Positions 8,785 to 17,066 of a stretch of DNA of 64,000 nt are shown piece after piece (positions within the stretch are counted from its first letter, which is position 1; every line of letters starts with the position of its first letter). Below the pieces are notes generated by a model, which was not told the origin of the DNA, did not search any database, and worked only from the letters and a program-made list of their open reading frames with translations. The translations under genes were made by a program, and so were the position numbers. This DNA is from Tolypothrix bouteillei VB521301. GTDB taxonomy: Bacteria; Cyanobacteriota; Cyanobacteriia; Cyanobacteriales; Nostocaceae. The DNA is taken from contig NZ_JHEG04000001.1 of assembly GCF_000760695.4 (NCBI RefSeq), positions 4,110,885-4,174,884 of the forward strand, given 5' to 3'.

Positions 8785-9293
8785 AGAATGAATTATGAGT
8801 TATGAATGATGAATGTTGAACTTGCTATTCATAATTCATCATTCATCATTCATCATTTTTTGTCTCTCCTTAGAAGAGTGAAGTTTGCGAATTTGCTTTA
8901 CCAGAGTGTTTTGTAAACTAGTTAACATAGAATGAATTATGAGTTATGAATGATGAATGTTGAACTTGCTATTCATAATTCATCATTCATCATTCATCAT
9001 TTTTTGTCTCTCCTTAGAAGAGTGAAGTTTGCGAATTTGCTTTACCAGAGTGTTTTGTAAACTAGTTAACATAGAATGAATTATGAGTTATGAATGATGA
9101 ATGTTGAACTTGCTATTCATAATTCATCATTCATCATTCATCATTTTTTGTCTCTCCTTAGAAGAGTGAAGTTTGCGAATTTGCTTTACCAGAGTGTTTT
9201 GTAAACTAGTTAACATAGAATGAATTATGAGTTATGAATGATGAATGTTGAACTTGCTATTCATAATTCATCATTCATCATTCATCATTTTTT
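8721..9293. repeat. Four-copy 144-bp tandem array carrying the 5' end of the RNA methyltransferase gene
   Basis: Four near-identical units begin at 8721, 8865, 9009 and 9153. Each contains, on the minus strand, the ATG and first 21 or so codons of the methyltransferase plus about 80 bases of upstream sequence, itself made of ATTCATCATT-type short repeats. Only the first unit is joined to the rest of the gene. In the other three, the frame runs out into repeat DNA and stops after 29 codons (for example 8839-8928). Copies of the start codon are at 8784, 8928, 9072 and 9216. Confidence 0.95.
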
Positions 9294-9294
9294 A

Positions 9295-9376
9295 TGCGGA
9301 ACCCGGGACTTGAACCCGGAAGCCTTGCGGCACTAGAACCTGAATCTAGCGCGTCTGCCAATTCCGCCAGTTCCGC
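9295..9376 (-). tRNA. tRNA-Leu (anticodon CAG)
   Basis: On the minus strand, the acceptor arms GCGGAAC and GTTCCGC pair. The D arm GGCGGAATTGGCAGACGC, the anticodon stem-loop CTAGA-TTCAGGT-TCTAG (anticodon CAG), a long variable arm and the T arm CCGGGTTCAAGTCCCGG are all present. This is a class II tRNA of 82 bases including the discriminator A; CCA is not encoded. It decodes CUG. It sits directly beyond the 144-bp array. Confidence 0.96.
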
Positions 9377-9567
9377 GTGTATTTTTTGTGTTATTTTATT
9401 CACAAGTTTTCATTATCTCTCAATGATTTCCAATTGTCAACTAGGAAAATCTAAATTTTGCTACCGGCTACCCCCTATCCCCACTCCCCATTTTCAAGAT
9501 AATAGTGGACAATCAGAATCTATCGTGTAGAATCGAAACCAACTTATATCGTATAAAATAGTTCTTT

Positions 9568-10962
9568 ATGGAGGGTAGGCTTATTATTCCTTCAAGCGGC
9601 TTACCAGATGCCAAATCTTCTGAAGCAGACTCCTCAGTCTTGCAAATACGGGGCGGGCATCGTTTGCACGGTCATGTAAGAATTAGTGGGGCAAAAAATT
9701 CGGCACTAGTCATAATGGCCGGGGCTTTATTATGCTCTGGAGAATGTTATATTCGCAATGTGCCGCTATTGACGGACGTTGCACGGATGGGTCAAGTTTT
9801 GTCAGCTTTGGGTGTTGGCTTGAAGCAAGATGGAGAAATCTTAGAGATTGATGCCAGAGAGATTACAACATCTAAGGCTCCTTACGAACTGGTGACGCAA
9901 TTAAGGGCAAGTTTTTTTGCGATCGGTCCAATTCTAGCAAGGTTGGGAGTAGCACAAGTTCCGTTACCAGGGGGGTGTGCCATTGGAGCAAGACCTGTGG
10001 ATCTCCATGTTCGAGGATTGCAAGCAATGGGGGCTGAAGTTCAGATCGAGCATGGTATTTGTAATGCTTATGTTCCTGGCAATAACAACCGATTGAGGGG
10101 AGCAAAGATCTATTTAGATATTCCTAGTGTGGGTGCAACAGAAACTTTAATGATGGCTGCAACTCTTGCAGATGGCGAAACTATCATTGAAAATGCTGCA
10201 CGCGAACCGGAAGTGATCGATTTGGCAAACTTCTGTATTGCCATGGGAGCAAAAATACACGGTGCGGGAACCAGTACGATTACCATTGTTGGCGTACCCG
10301 AGCTGCATTCCACGGAGTATGATATTATTCCCGATCGCATTGAAGCAGGGACTTTTTTAGTAGCAGCAGCCATTACCCGTTCGGAACTTCTTCTATCGCC
10401 AGTCGTTCCAGAGCACCTCATTCCCGTGATGGCCAAACTTAAAGAGATCGGAGTCACGATTGTTGAGGAAGCCCCTAAATGCTTGCGGACTTTGCCAGCA
10501 GAGACTTTGAGGGCGGCTGATATCGAAACTCTACCCCATCCCGGCTTCCCAACAGATATGCAAGCACCTTTTATGGCATTGCTAACATTGGCTGAAGGGG
10601 ATAGTGTAATTAATGAATCCGTGTTTGAGAATCGTTTGCGTCATGCTTCGGAGTTAAATCGCTTGGGGGCTGACATTCGCGTTAAGGGGAACACAGCATT
10701 TGTTCGAGGAGTTCCCGTGCTTTCAGGCGCACCAGTACTCGGTACGGATTTGCGAGCATCAGCAGCGTTAGTCATCGCCGGACTCGCCGCACAAGGAAAA
10801 ACTGTCGTTCAAGGATTGCGTTACTTGGATCGGGGTTATGACAGGCTCGATATGAAATTACAGCAAGTGGGTGCTAAAGTAGAGCGTTTACCTGCGGTTC
10901 CAGATACGAATGCAGAAGAAACCTCTAGGGTTGTTAATCCTCAAGAGTCGGCGGCGGTTTAA
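9568..10962 (+). CDS. murA: UDP-N-acetylglucosamine 1-carboxyvinyltransferase
   Basis: MurA transfers enolpyruvate from PEP to UDP-GlcNAc, the first committed step of peptidoglycan synthesis, in the cytoplasm. The 464 residues form the usual EPT fold. The substrate-binding SGAKNSAL (Lys43, Asn44) and the catalytic Cys137 in the loop [16 protein letters not shown] are in place, so the enzyme should be fosfomycin-sensitive in type. The C-terminal half contains [14 protein letters not shown] and [13 protein letters not shown], also typical. Compared with short family members, it has a roughly 25-residue N-terminal extension, so a later start is possible, but no better start codon is seen. Confidence 0.97.
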   Translation: MEGRLIIPSSGLPDAKSSEADSSVLQIRGGHRLHGHVRISGAKNSALVIMAGALLCSGECYIRNVPLLTDVARMGQVLSALGVGLKQDGEILEIDAREITTSKAPYELVTQLRASFFAIGPILARLGVAQVPLPGGCAIGARPVDLHVRGLQAMGAEVQIEHGICNAYVPGNNNRLRGAKIYLDIPSVGATETLMMAATLADGETIIENAAREPEVIDLANFCIAMGAKIHGAGTSTITIVGVPELHSTEYDIIPDRIEAGTFLVAAAITRSELLLSPVVPEHLIPVMAKLKEIGVTIVEEAPKCLRTLPAETLRAADIETLPHPGFPTDMQAPFMALLTLAEGDSVINESVFENRLRHASELNRLGADIRVKGNTAFVRGVPVLSGAPVLGTDLRASAALVIAGLAAQGKTVVQGLRYLDRGYDRLDMKLQQVGAKVERLPAVPDTNAEETSRVVNPQESAAV

Positions 10963-10995
10963 ATCAGGTTGAGAGAGAGTATCCCTGTTTTGTAA

Positions 10996-11137
10996 AAATA
11001 CCTGGCGAATAGAATTCGCGCCTATACAACCGAAGTCCGCCTCCCGTGCGGACTAATTACAGCCTGCATAGTGCTTCTTCCCATCTCGTTCCCAGGCTCC
11101 GCCTGGGAATGACTTGTAGGAGGCTCCGCCTCCCATG
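10996..11137. repeat. Cluster of palindromic intergenic repeats
   Basis: Several small hairpins follow murA: GCGAAT-AGA-ATTCGC at about 11004-11019, AGTCCGC-CTCCCGT-GCGGACT at 11034-11054, TTCCCAGGCTCCGCCTGGGAA at 11089-11109 and GGAGGCTCCGCCTCC at 11119-11133. Such GGCTCCGCC palindromes are dispersed repeats in filamentous cyanobacteria. The first two could serve as the murA terminator. The downstream stretch up to 11340 also contains a TCTCCCTTAT/TCTCCCTTGT decamer repeat at about 11298-11340. No gene is supported here. Confidence 0.65.
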
Positions 11138-11384
11138 CGGACTAAAATGTCTTCCTTATCTTCAAAAGATCGAATTTGAAGTAATTCAAGAATTTCCTCA
11201 AGAGTTTCATCAGAAGTTGTTTCAAGTTGTTGAATAGCAAACTCCTTTGTTTGATATGTTGAGCGAGAATATCAGCTCCGTTCATACATCTTAAACTCTC
11301 TCCCTTATCTCCCTTATCTCCCTTGTCTCCCTTGTCTTCATAAAAAGCTATACTAACAATGGTAAGGTCAAAAACACTTTCACC

Positions 11385-12260
11385 ATGTTACTCCCCAAAA
11401 CTCAATTGATTGGTCTCAAAGCTGATTCCTTTCGCCATCCACTCGATCTGGAGGCAACTCAAGCACTGAAGCAGATCCCTGGTGTCGATATGATAGTACG
11501 GAGTATCTTGGGACCTCTGGCGGAGCAGGTGTTTTATGTAGAAAATATTGCATCAAGTGTTCTGGTTGGTGAAAAACAACTGCCTCACTTACACCAGTTG
11601 TTGCTAGACGCTTGCAAAATATTAGATATAGAGCCACCTCAGTTGTATGTGAGACAGCATCCCGCGCCTAACGCTTACACCTTTGCCATGCGGGGGAAAC
11701 AGCCGTTTATTGTGGTGCATACTTCTTTGATTGATATGCTCGAACCCGAAGAAATTCAGGCGGTGATTGCTCATGAGTTGGGACATCTCAAGTGCGACCA
11801 CAGTGTTTACTTGACTCCAGTGAATATATTGATATTGGCAGCAGCAGTGGTGCCAAATGTTGGATCTTTTTTGGCTCAGGCAATACAAGCACAGCTTTTG
11901 GAATGGATACGCTGTGCTGAGTTTACTTGCGATCGCGCCGCGTTGTTGGCAACTCAAAATCCTAGGGTCGTGATGTCGGTGTTGATGAAACTTGCAGGTG
12001 GTTCGCCGACTCTAGCACCGCAGCTTAACCTGGATGCTTTCATTGCCCAAGCTCGTGCTTATGATGAGATTAGCAAGACAGAGTTGGGTGAAATGGTGAA
12101 AGCTACCCGGACATCTCAGTTAACTCATCCGGTACCCGTACTGAGAGCTAGAGAGATCGATCGCTGGGCAAGCAGCAAAGAATATCAAAAGTTGTTGCAA
12201 AATCAAAAAATAGGTTATAATAGTGAAGTTGCTACCAAGGGCGAGTGGCGAAACTGGTAG
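11385..12260 (+). CDS. M48-family zinc metalloprotease (HtpX-like)
   Basis: The 291-residue protein carries the zinc-binding motif H130-E-L-G-H134 within AVIAHELGHLKCDH, and a likely third ligand Glu179 in RCAEFTCDRAAL. A hydrophobic stretch (VNILILAAAVVPNVGSFLAQ) follows the motif. M48 proteins are membrane-associated proteases for damaged or misfolded membrane proteins; the substrate here is unknown. The start is ATG at 11385. The last seven codons and the stop are encoded by the 5' part of tRNA-Leu(CAA), so the gene and the tRNA overlap by 22 bases. Confidence 0.88.
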   Translation: MLLPKTQLIGLKADSFRHPLDLEATQALKQIPGVDMIVRSILGPLAEQVFYVENIASSVLVGEKQLPHLHQLLLDACKILDIEPPQLYVRQHPAPNAYTFAMRGKQPFIVVHTSLIDMLEPEEIQAVIAHELGHLKCDHSVYLTPVNILILAAAVVPNVGSFLAQAIQAQLLEWIRCAEFTCDRAALLATQNPRVVMSVLMKLAGGSPTLAPQLNLDAFIAQARAYDEISKTELGEMVKATRTSQLTHPVPVLRAREIDRWASSKEYQKLLQNQKIGYNSEVATKGEWRNW

Positions 12261-12322
12261 ACGCACCACACTCAAAATGTGGCGACCTTGCGGTCATAGG
12301 AGTTCGATTCTCCTCTTGCCCA
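12239..12322 (+). tRNA. tRNA-Leu (anticodon CAA)
   Basis: Acceptor arms GGGCGAG and CTTGCCC pair with one G-U. The D arm, the anticodon stem-loop CCACA-CTCAAAA-TGTGG (anticodon CAA), a long variable arm (CGACCTTGCGGTCATA) and the T arm AGGAGTTCGATTCTCCT are visible. It is an 84-base class II tRNA with discriminator A and no encoded CCA. It decodes UUG. Its first 22 bases double as the end of the M48 protease gene. Confidence 0.95.
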
Positions 12323-13376
12323 TTAGATCGGGAAACAAAAATTAGTTTTCAGAAGGATTAGGGAGGCTTAGCTTCACCCGCTGTATTTTGGTTAAAATCT
12401 TTGATGAAAATCACCCTTATTTACACAAGACTGCACGGTTTATACTGTGGAATCTATGTTTTTGTAGGTAGTAGGGGTGGGTTATGCCCGGATTTGAATG
12501 GGGTTGGTAGTTCCCATCTCGCGCCGTTAGGTTAATTTCTTGATAAAAAATTACCTGAAAGTTTATACAAATCGATGTATGGCAAAGTTAACATACATAA
12601 TTACAGCCGATTTTAGCTGAATAAACCACACCTTTTGCAAGGGCGCAATGCTTGTGCCCTTGGAAGCACGGTCATTTACCAAAAAATGGCTGCAAGTAGC
12701 GATCGCAAACTATCTCACAAGGACGAATCAATCTTTTGTCTCCTTTAGCATAGCAGCCCTCTGCTTTTTCAAGCAAGTTGATGTATAGGAAATGAGAATA
12801 GTGTATCGGAAGGAAAAATTGGACTGGGAACTCCACCAGAAACTGAACCAACCCTTTTCTGTTGAACCAAATTTCCATTAGATATCTTTATAACTTCTTC
12901 TTTTGGATTTCTACCTATATGTCCGGATAACCGAAACACATAGCGAATACTGATAGTAAGTGTAAATTTTTGATGAAGCAATGTGCGTTTTCTTTTGTCA
13001 AAACACTTTATAAGTAAAGAAGAGAAACTGCGATCGCCTGTGGCAGATGCTCCGTGCATCGCACTTTTTATGTACTTAAAAGATGTGATTTTAAGGATCT
13101 TTCACGTCTATTTCTAGATTTATATCCAGGATATTTTCTAGAAAAAAAGTAATGCTTTTCGTCTACAGCAAGGCTCTCTTTGGATAAGAAATGGTAAAAA
13201 TATGCACGACTTTAATATTCATTCTTATTTATGTTTTTGGGAGCGCAATTTGACGGTAGAAGGACAGCGAATTATAATTTATATAGATACTGAAAACGAA
13301 AGACAAATGTATATGTAGCAGTCAAGGTTTATTTTCTGAGTTTTGTTTCATATTTCTTGAAGTCAAGGTGATAGGT
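12323..13376. other. Gene-poor region
   Basis: Over 1 kb follows tRNA-Leu(CAA) without a confident gene. The minus-strand frames at 12672-12878 and 12769-13059 overlap and could be two halves of a frameshifted decayed gene (see findings), but I cannot match them to a family. HIP1 sites occur. The remainder is AT-rich with stops in all frames. Confidence 0.5.
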
Positions 13377-13643
13377 ATGCGATTGAAAAGGTGGGAGTCT
13401 CCACGACGAGAAGGTAGGAATGACAAAGGTAGAGGTGGGTCTGCAAGGCAGCGACAACTGAAGAAGCAACAGCAAATGCTTCGCAAAAAACTCAAAGAAG
13501 GCGAGCGATCGCCTAAGAGCAAGCTAGATAACAGTAAGAATAAAAAAAAGGGGGGAAGAAAGCTTAATCTTCCCCCCTTTTTTTTGACAAAAACAAAATG
13601 TATCTGTCGTTTGGTAAACAACAGCAGTTGTATGCAGAACTAA
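13377..13643 (+). CDS. Very basic small protein, doubtful; 3' part overlaps a strong hairpin
   Basis: An ATG at 13377 follows an AAGGTG box at 7 bases. The first 58 codons give a strongly basic, Arg/Lys/Gln/Gly-rich peptide (MRLKRWESPRREGRNDKGRG onward, with RQRQLKKQQQMLRKKLKE). The frame then runs straight through the terminator-like hairpin at 13542-13585, which supplies KKGGRKLNLPPFF, and ends 20 codons later. Either a real basic protein has lost its natural stop before the hairpin, or the frame is fortuitous. I recognise no family. Confidence 0.3.
   Translation: MRLKRWESPRREGRNDKGRGGSARQRQLKKQQQMLRKKLKEGERSPKSKLDNSKNKKKGGRKLNLPPFFLTKTKCICRLVNNSSCMQN
13542..13585 (+). terminator. Perfect 18-bp hairpin with A and T flanks, bidirectional terminator type
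   Basis: The arm at 13542-13559 (A8, G6, AAGA) is an exact reverse complement of 13568-13585 (TCTT, C6, T8), around the loop AAGCTTAA. It ends in eight T on both strands, so it is a textbook intrinsic terminator in either direction. It marks the end of a transcript that starts somewhere in 13060-13400. Confidence 0.85.
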
Positions 13644-14068
13644 CAAAATTTGGCTAGATATATTGATTATTTTATGAAAAAAGTATACTAGTTGACAGTT
13701 ATTTCTTAAAAATTGAAGCGTTAGAATTAAATATTTTTCTTTTTCAGAATTTTGATTTTGATTGTTACTTTTCTACCTTTTTATCTAATTTATGAAATTA
13801 ATTTAAAGCAATTATAAATTTATTGTAAAGTTGTCCGTAGAAATGCTAATTTGGCATCTTTTTAGAGTAGATTGCTATAGAGGCTCAGATAAACAAATTA
13901 CTACCAGGGAAGTTAGAGATTTACTGAACAAGCTGCTGCATCTCCATGTGTTAACTTTTGACCTAGATATAAGCCTTAAAGATAGACTGCGATAACATCA
14001 CTAGCTATCTTCAGTCTTACGAAGGGTCGAGTTCCTGTTAATATTCTGTTGGACACAAGGAGTGACTT
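13644..14068. other. AT-rich region upstream of the polysaccharide locus
   Basis: About 420 bases without a protein-like frame. It should contain the promoter of the polysaccharide locus. The gene at 14069 is preceded by AAGGAGTGACTT, a good ribosome-binding site. I could not assign promoter boxes with confidence. Confidence 0.45.
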
Positions 14069-14890
14069 ATGGTAGGAGGAGCTTTTCGGCCTACTCAAAA
14101 AGTGTTAGATTTTCCTATTACTGCCTTGCGCTTTAACGATCAGATGCAGACAATACTTAAGTGGGCTAAAGCTCGCGAAAGCAAAACTGTATGTGTTGCC
14201 AATGTCCATATGCTGATGGAGGCTTATTGGAATCCAGACTTTGGAACTGTATTGCAGAACGCAGATTTAGTGACTCCTGACGGTATGCCTCTTGTATGGA
14301 TGATGAAGCTTTTAGGGGCGCGTTATCAGGACCGTGTTGCAGGGATGGACATATTGTTAGCTGTGTGCGAGTTGGCTCAAAAGCAAAATGTCAGTGTTTT
14401 CTTTGTAGGCTCTCAGACAGAGATTCTTTCTCGTATGAGAAACAGATTGGAGACAGAATTTCCCAGTCTGAAAATAGCAGCTATGGAACCTTTGCCCTTC
14501 CGTCCCATGACTCCTGCTGAAGACGAAGCACTGGTTGACAAGATTAACTCGAGTGGTGCAGGAATAGTGTTTGTGTCTTTGGGGTGTCCAAAGCAAGAGA
14601 ATTGGATGGCTCAGCATAAAGATAGAATCAAAGCCGTCATGATTGGTTTAGGGGGTGTTTTCCCTGTCTATGCAGGGCTTCATAAAAGAGCACCTCGCAT
14701 GGTAAGAGATTTGGGTTTTGAATGGCTCTACCGATTGCTGCAAGAACCCCACCGCCTTTGGAATCGTTATACAACAACTATTCCACCGTTTGTGTGGCTG
14801 GCTTTTAAGCAACTATTGGCATCACCCTCTGTTATCAGTACACCATTACATATCCGCGAACGGTATTTGGGGTGGAAGATAGTGGATTAG
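14069..14890 (+). CDS. WecG/TagA/CpsF-family glycosyltransferase
   Basis: The 273-residue protein is a GT26-type transferase, the family that adds N-acetylmannosamine or a related sugar to a lipid-linked GlcNAc early in wall polymer or surface polysaccharide assembly. Family motifs are LVTPDGMPLVWMMKLLG, DRVAGMDILLAVCE, FFVGSQTEIL, FVSLGCPKQENWMAQH and GLGGVFPVYAGLHKRAPRMV. The length is typical. It acts at the inner face of the plasma membrane. The ribosome site is AAGGAG. It is the first gene of the polysaccharide locus and is followed by a small terminator hairpin, so it may be transcribed separately from the exporter genes. Confidence 0.9.
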   Translation: MVGGAFRPTQKVLDFPITALRFNDQMQTILKWAKARESKTVCVANVHMLMEAYWNPDFGTVLQNADLVTPDGMPLVWMMKLLGARYQDRVAGMDILLAVCELAQKQNVSVFFVGSQTEILSRMRNRLETEFPSLKIAAMEPLPFRPMTPAEDEALVDKINSSGAGIVFVSLGCPKQENWMAQHKDRIKAVMIGLGGVFPVYAGLHKRAPRMVRDLGFEWLYRLLQEPHRLWNRYTTTIPPFVWLAFKQLLASPSVISTPLHIRERYLGWKIVD

Positions 14891-14913
14891 TAGATTGGTG
14901 ACGATGGTGACTT

Positions 14914-14930
14914 AGGGGCTTCAAGCCCCT
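14914..14930 (+). terminator. Terminator-like hairpin after the WecG/TagA gene
   Basis: AGGGGCT-TCA-AGCCCCT folds into a 7-bp GC-rich stem, followed by CTCTAATTTTT. It lies 24 bases after the stop codon. Confidence 0.55.
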
Positions 14931-14983
14931 CTCTAATTTTTAGGAGAATATCCCGAACATTAGAAAAATCTCTTGAAAGGACA

Positions 14984-15905
14984 GGAGCTATTGAGGACGT
15001 CACAATTAACTCTTCAAGTACTGAAGGTATTGCAGGCATTTCCATGCACCGCTTTGCTCCCGGTCCTGCACTCATTAAAAATGTCTCTATCGTTGGATTT
15101 CATTATGGAATTAGCATAGGACAATATGAGTACCACATAACATTGGAAGATATCTTGCTGAAACAACAGCGCGTTGCAGGAAGAAAGAATGACAAGAATA
15201 CTCTTAGCATAAGGGCGCTAAAAAGTACTAATGATGTTCCCGTCATATCTGTACATAGTTCTTATGGATTTGTGATTGTGGCTGACTCCTACCTTAACGG
15301 GGAAACTGAAGCCAGAAAAAACGGTGTTGGTGTGCAGAGTGCTGGAAGATTATTCATAAAAAATGTAAGTGTAAAGAATTATGCCACTGCAGTACAGTAT
15401 CCCACTCCTCTAAGAAATCCCTTGCTATTCGCCATTGTGATTTTTCATCGCACACTAACACAACTGCTGGCACGGGCGACCTCTTCATTGAGGATGTTAT
15501 TGCAAAACTCTCAAGTCTCCATCCTCAGAATGTTTGGGCACGTCAACTTAATAGTGAATGTCAGAATCCACAACTTCGTAACGTGGGCGGCAAAGTCTAG
15601 ATCTTTGCTATGAAGACTGAAGATGCTTATACAGTGCTTGAAGCTTCCAAAGGAAGTCAAACAGAGATTCTTGGTTGAGTATTTCGTCCCAATCAGGATG
15701 CACCAGCTAATACACTTGTTGCGATAATTCGTGACTTTTAGGTGTCGCTTGCATATAGGATAGCAGGGCAAGCGGCTCGAATCGATTTGATTATCCACTT
15801 CACATTAGAGAAGAGCGAGCAGGAACTGTAAAGGAACTATCCCTCGCACAGCTCTCGTCGATGGGTATTGGTCAAACTGTTCCACTATACAACAGTATCA
15901 AATAG
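14984..15905 (+). pseudogene. Decayed beta-helix (pectate-lyase-superfamily-like) gene
   Basis: Reading in changing frames gives pieces that align in order with the intact beta-helix protein at 36409-38373. From 14984, GAIEDVTINSS and KNVSIVGFHYGISIGQYEYH match its GTIENVAIRSD and KDIEVEGFDYGIKLLSGQYG (around residues 196-247). After a frameshift near 15400-15480, GDLFIEDVIAKL and LRNVGGKV match GNVYFEDYCGSF and IHNKGGSL. In-frame stops lie at 15598 and 15676, and a second frameshift leads to a tail ending PLYNSIK at 15905. About 195 N-terminal residues and the signal peptide are missing. It is not functional. Confidence 0.85.
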
Positions 15906-16223
15906 CGGCATCTTAGATATTTGTTTTCCTCATGATAATACTTGTCTTAAAAAGTTTATAAAGTACTTCTACGGTTTTAAGCCTATAGAGCAGTGCTCTT
16001 AAGAAGACTTGATACACTTACATTACAATTCTCGTTTAAATAATAGCTTTTTTTTTAAAGATCGGATAAAAACCTCAGTAAAGATACAGATATGTCCTGA
16101 TATTAAGATTGAGCAATGAAGAAAATAAAAGAATAATAAAGACAGTGTTTTTTTGGGGGACTTAAGTACATGCACTGTAAGCGATCGCAAGTTGTCTAAT
16201 TGATGCAACATACGGATAAGTAG
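15906..16223. other. Spacer with the presumed exporter promoter
   Basis: About 320 AT-rich bases between the pseudogene and the ABC permease. One HIP1 site lies at about 16180. No gene-like frame is supported on either strand. The promoter of the Wzm/Wzt pair should be here. Confidence 0.45.
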
Positions 16224-17051
16224 ATGAACAGCAAAGAACTCATTATTGAGGCGGGTCGAACCGAAAGACAATATTGGAAAGACTTGTGGACATACCGGGA
16301 ACTTTTCTACTTCCTGGCATGGCGTGATATTTTAGTCCGCTACAAGCAGACTGCGATCGGACTTGCTTGGGCCTTGATTCGACCATTTTTGACGATGGTT
16401 GTCTTTACAGTTGTGTTTAGCGTTGTTGCGAAGTTACCCTCCGAGGGAGACACACCTTACCCAATTTTGGTGTTTTCAGCACAGTTGCCTTGGCAGTTTT
16501 TCTCTGGTGCGCTTAGTGAGTGTAGCAACAGCTTAATTAATAACGCTAACTTGGTTTCTAAAGTCTACTTTCCTCGATTGATCGTGCCGACAAGTGCAGT
16601 GATTGTTAGTTTTGTAGATTTTATGATTTCCGGTATGATCCTACTGGGGCTGATGGCATGGTACAACTTTGTTCCAGAGTGGCGTATTTTAACTCTACCA
16701 ATATTTATTTTGATTGCATTTGCAGCAGCAGTAGGTGCAGGATTGTGGTTGGCAGCGTTGAATGTGGAGTACCGAGATTTTCGCTTTATTGTGCCGTTTA
16801 TTGTTCAGTTTGGGCTGTATATCTCTCCCGTAGGATTTAGCAGCAACGTTGTACCGGAAGAATGGCGGTTGCTCTATTCTTTGAACCCGATGGTTGGGGT
16901 CATTGATGGTTTTCGGTGGGCGATTTTGGGAGGAACATCAAGAATTTATGTGCCGGGATTTGTGCTGTCTCTAGGGGTAGTTGTTGCGGTATTTGTGAGC
17001 GGGATTTGGTATTTCCGCAAAACGGAACGTAAATTTGCTGATATAATTTAG
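16224..17051 (+). CDS. ABC-2 type polysaccharide exporter permease (Wzm-like)
   Basis: The 275-residue protein has about six membrane helices and the family opening YWKDLWTYRELFYFLAWRDI-LVRYKQT, then GLAWALIRPFLTMVVFTVVF. The helix ending YSLNPMVGVIDGFRWAILG is also typical. It should form the channel that moves a lipid-linked O-antigen-like or capsule-like glycan across the plasma membrane. It is 15 bases upstream of its ATPase partner. The ATG at 16224 has no strong ribosome site. Confidence 0.9.
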   Translation: MNSKELIIEAGRTERQYWKDLWTYRELFYFLAWRDILVRYKQTAIGLAWALIRPFLTMVVFTVVFSVVAKLPSEGDTPYPILVFSAQLPWQFFSGALSECSNSLINNANLVSKVYFPRLIVPTSAVIVSFVDFMISGMILLGLMAWYNFVPEWRILTLPIFILIAFAAAVGAGLWLAALNVEYRDFRFIVPFIVQFGLYISPVGFSSNVVPEEWRLLYSLNPMVGVIDGFRWAILGGTSRIYVPGFVLSLGVVVAVFVSGIWYFRKTERKFADII

Positions 17052-17066
17052 CGAGGAGTGAGCTAA

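Noticed and set aside
8721..9293. Possible CRISPR or IS element
   Set aside because: The 144-bp units are contiguous, contain a gene 5' end, and have no spacers, transposase or terminal inverted repeats.
9294..9530. Plus-strand frame of 78 codons
   Set aside because: It is the antisense reading of tRNA-Leu(CAG) and its flank; composition is not protein-like.
11046..11237. 63-codon frame after murA
   Set aside because: It is made largely of dispersed GGCTCCGCC palindromic repeats.
13322..13621. Minus-strand frame of 99 codons with Leu/Ser/Phe-rich composition
   Set aside because: Composition is the mirror of the basic plus-strand frame and the hairpin; no start signal.
15511..15798. Minus-strand frame of 95 codons
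   Set aside because: Antisense to the decayed beta-helix gene, whose plus-strand pieces match an intact paralogue.
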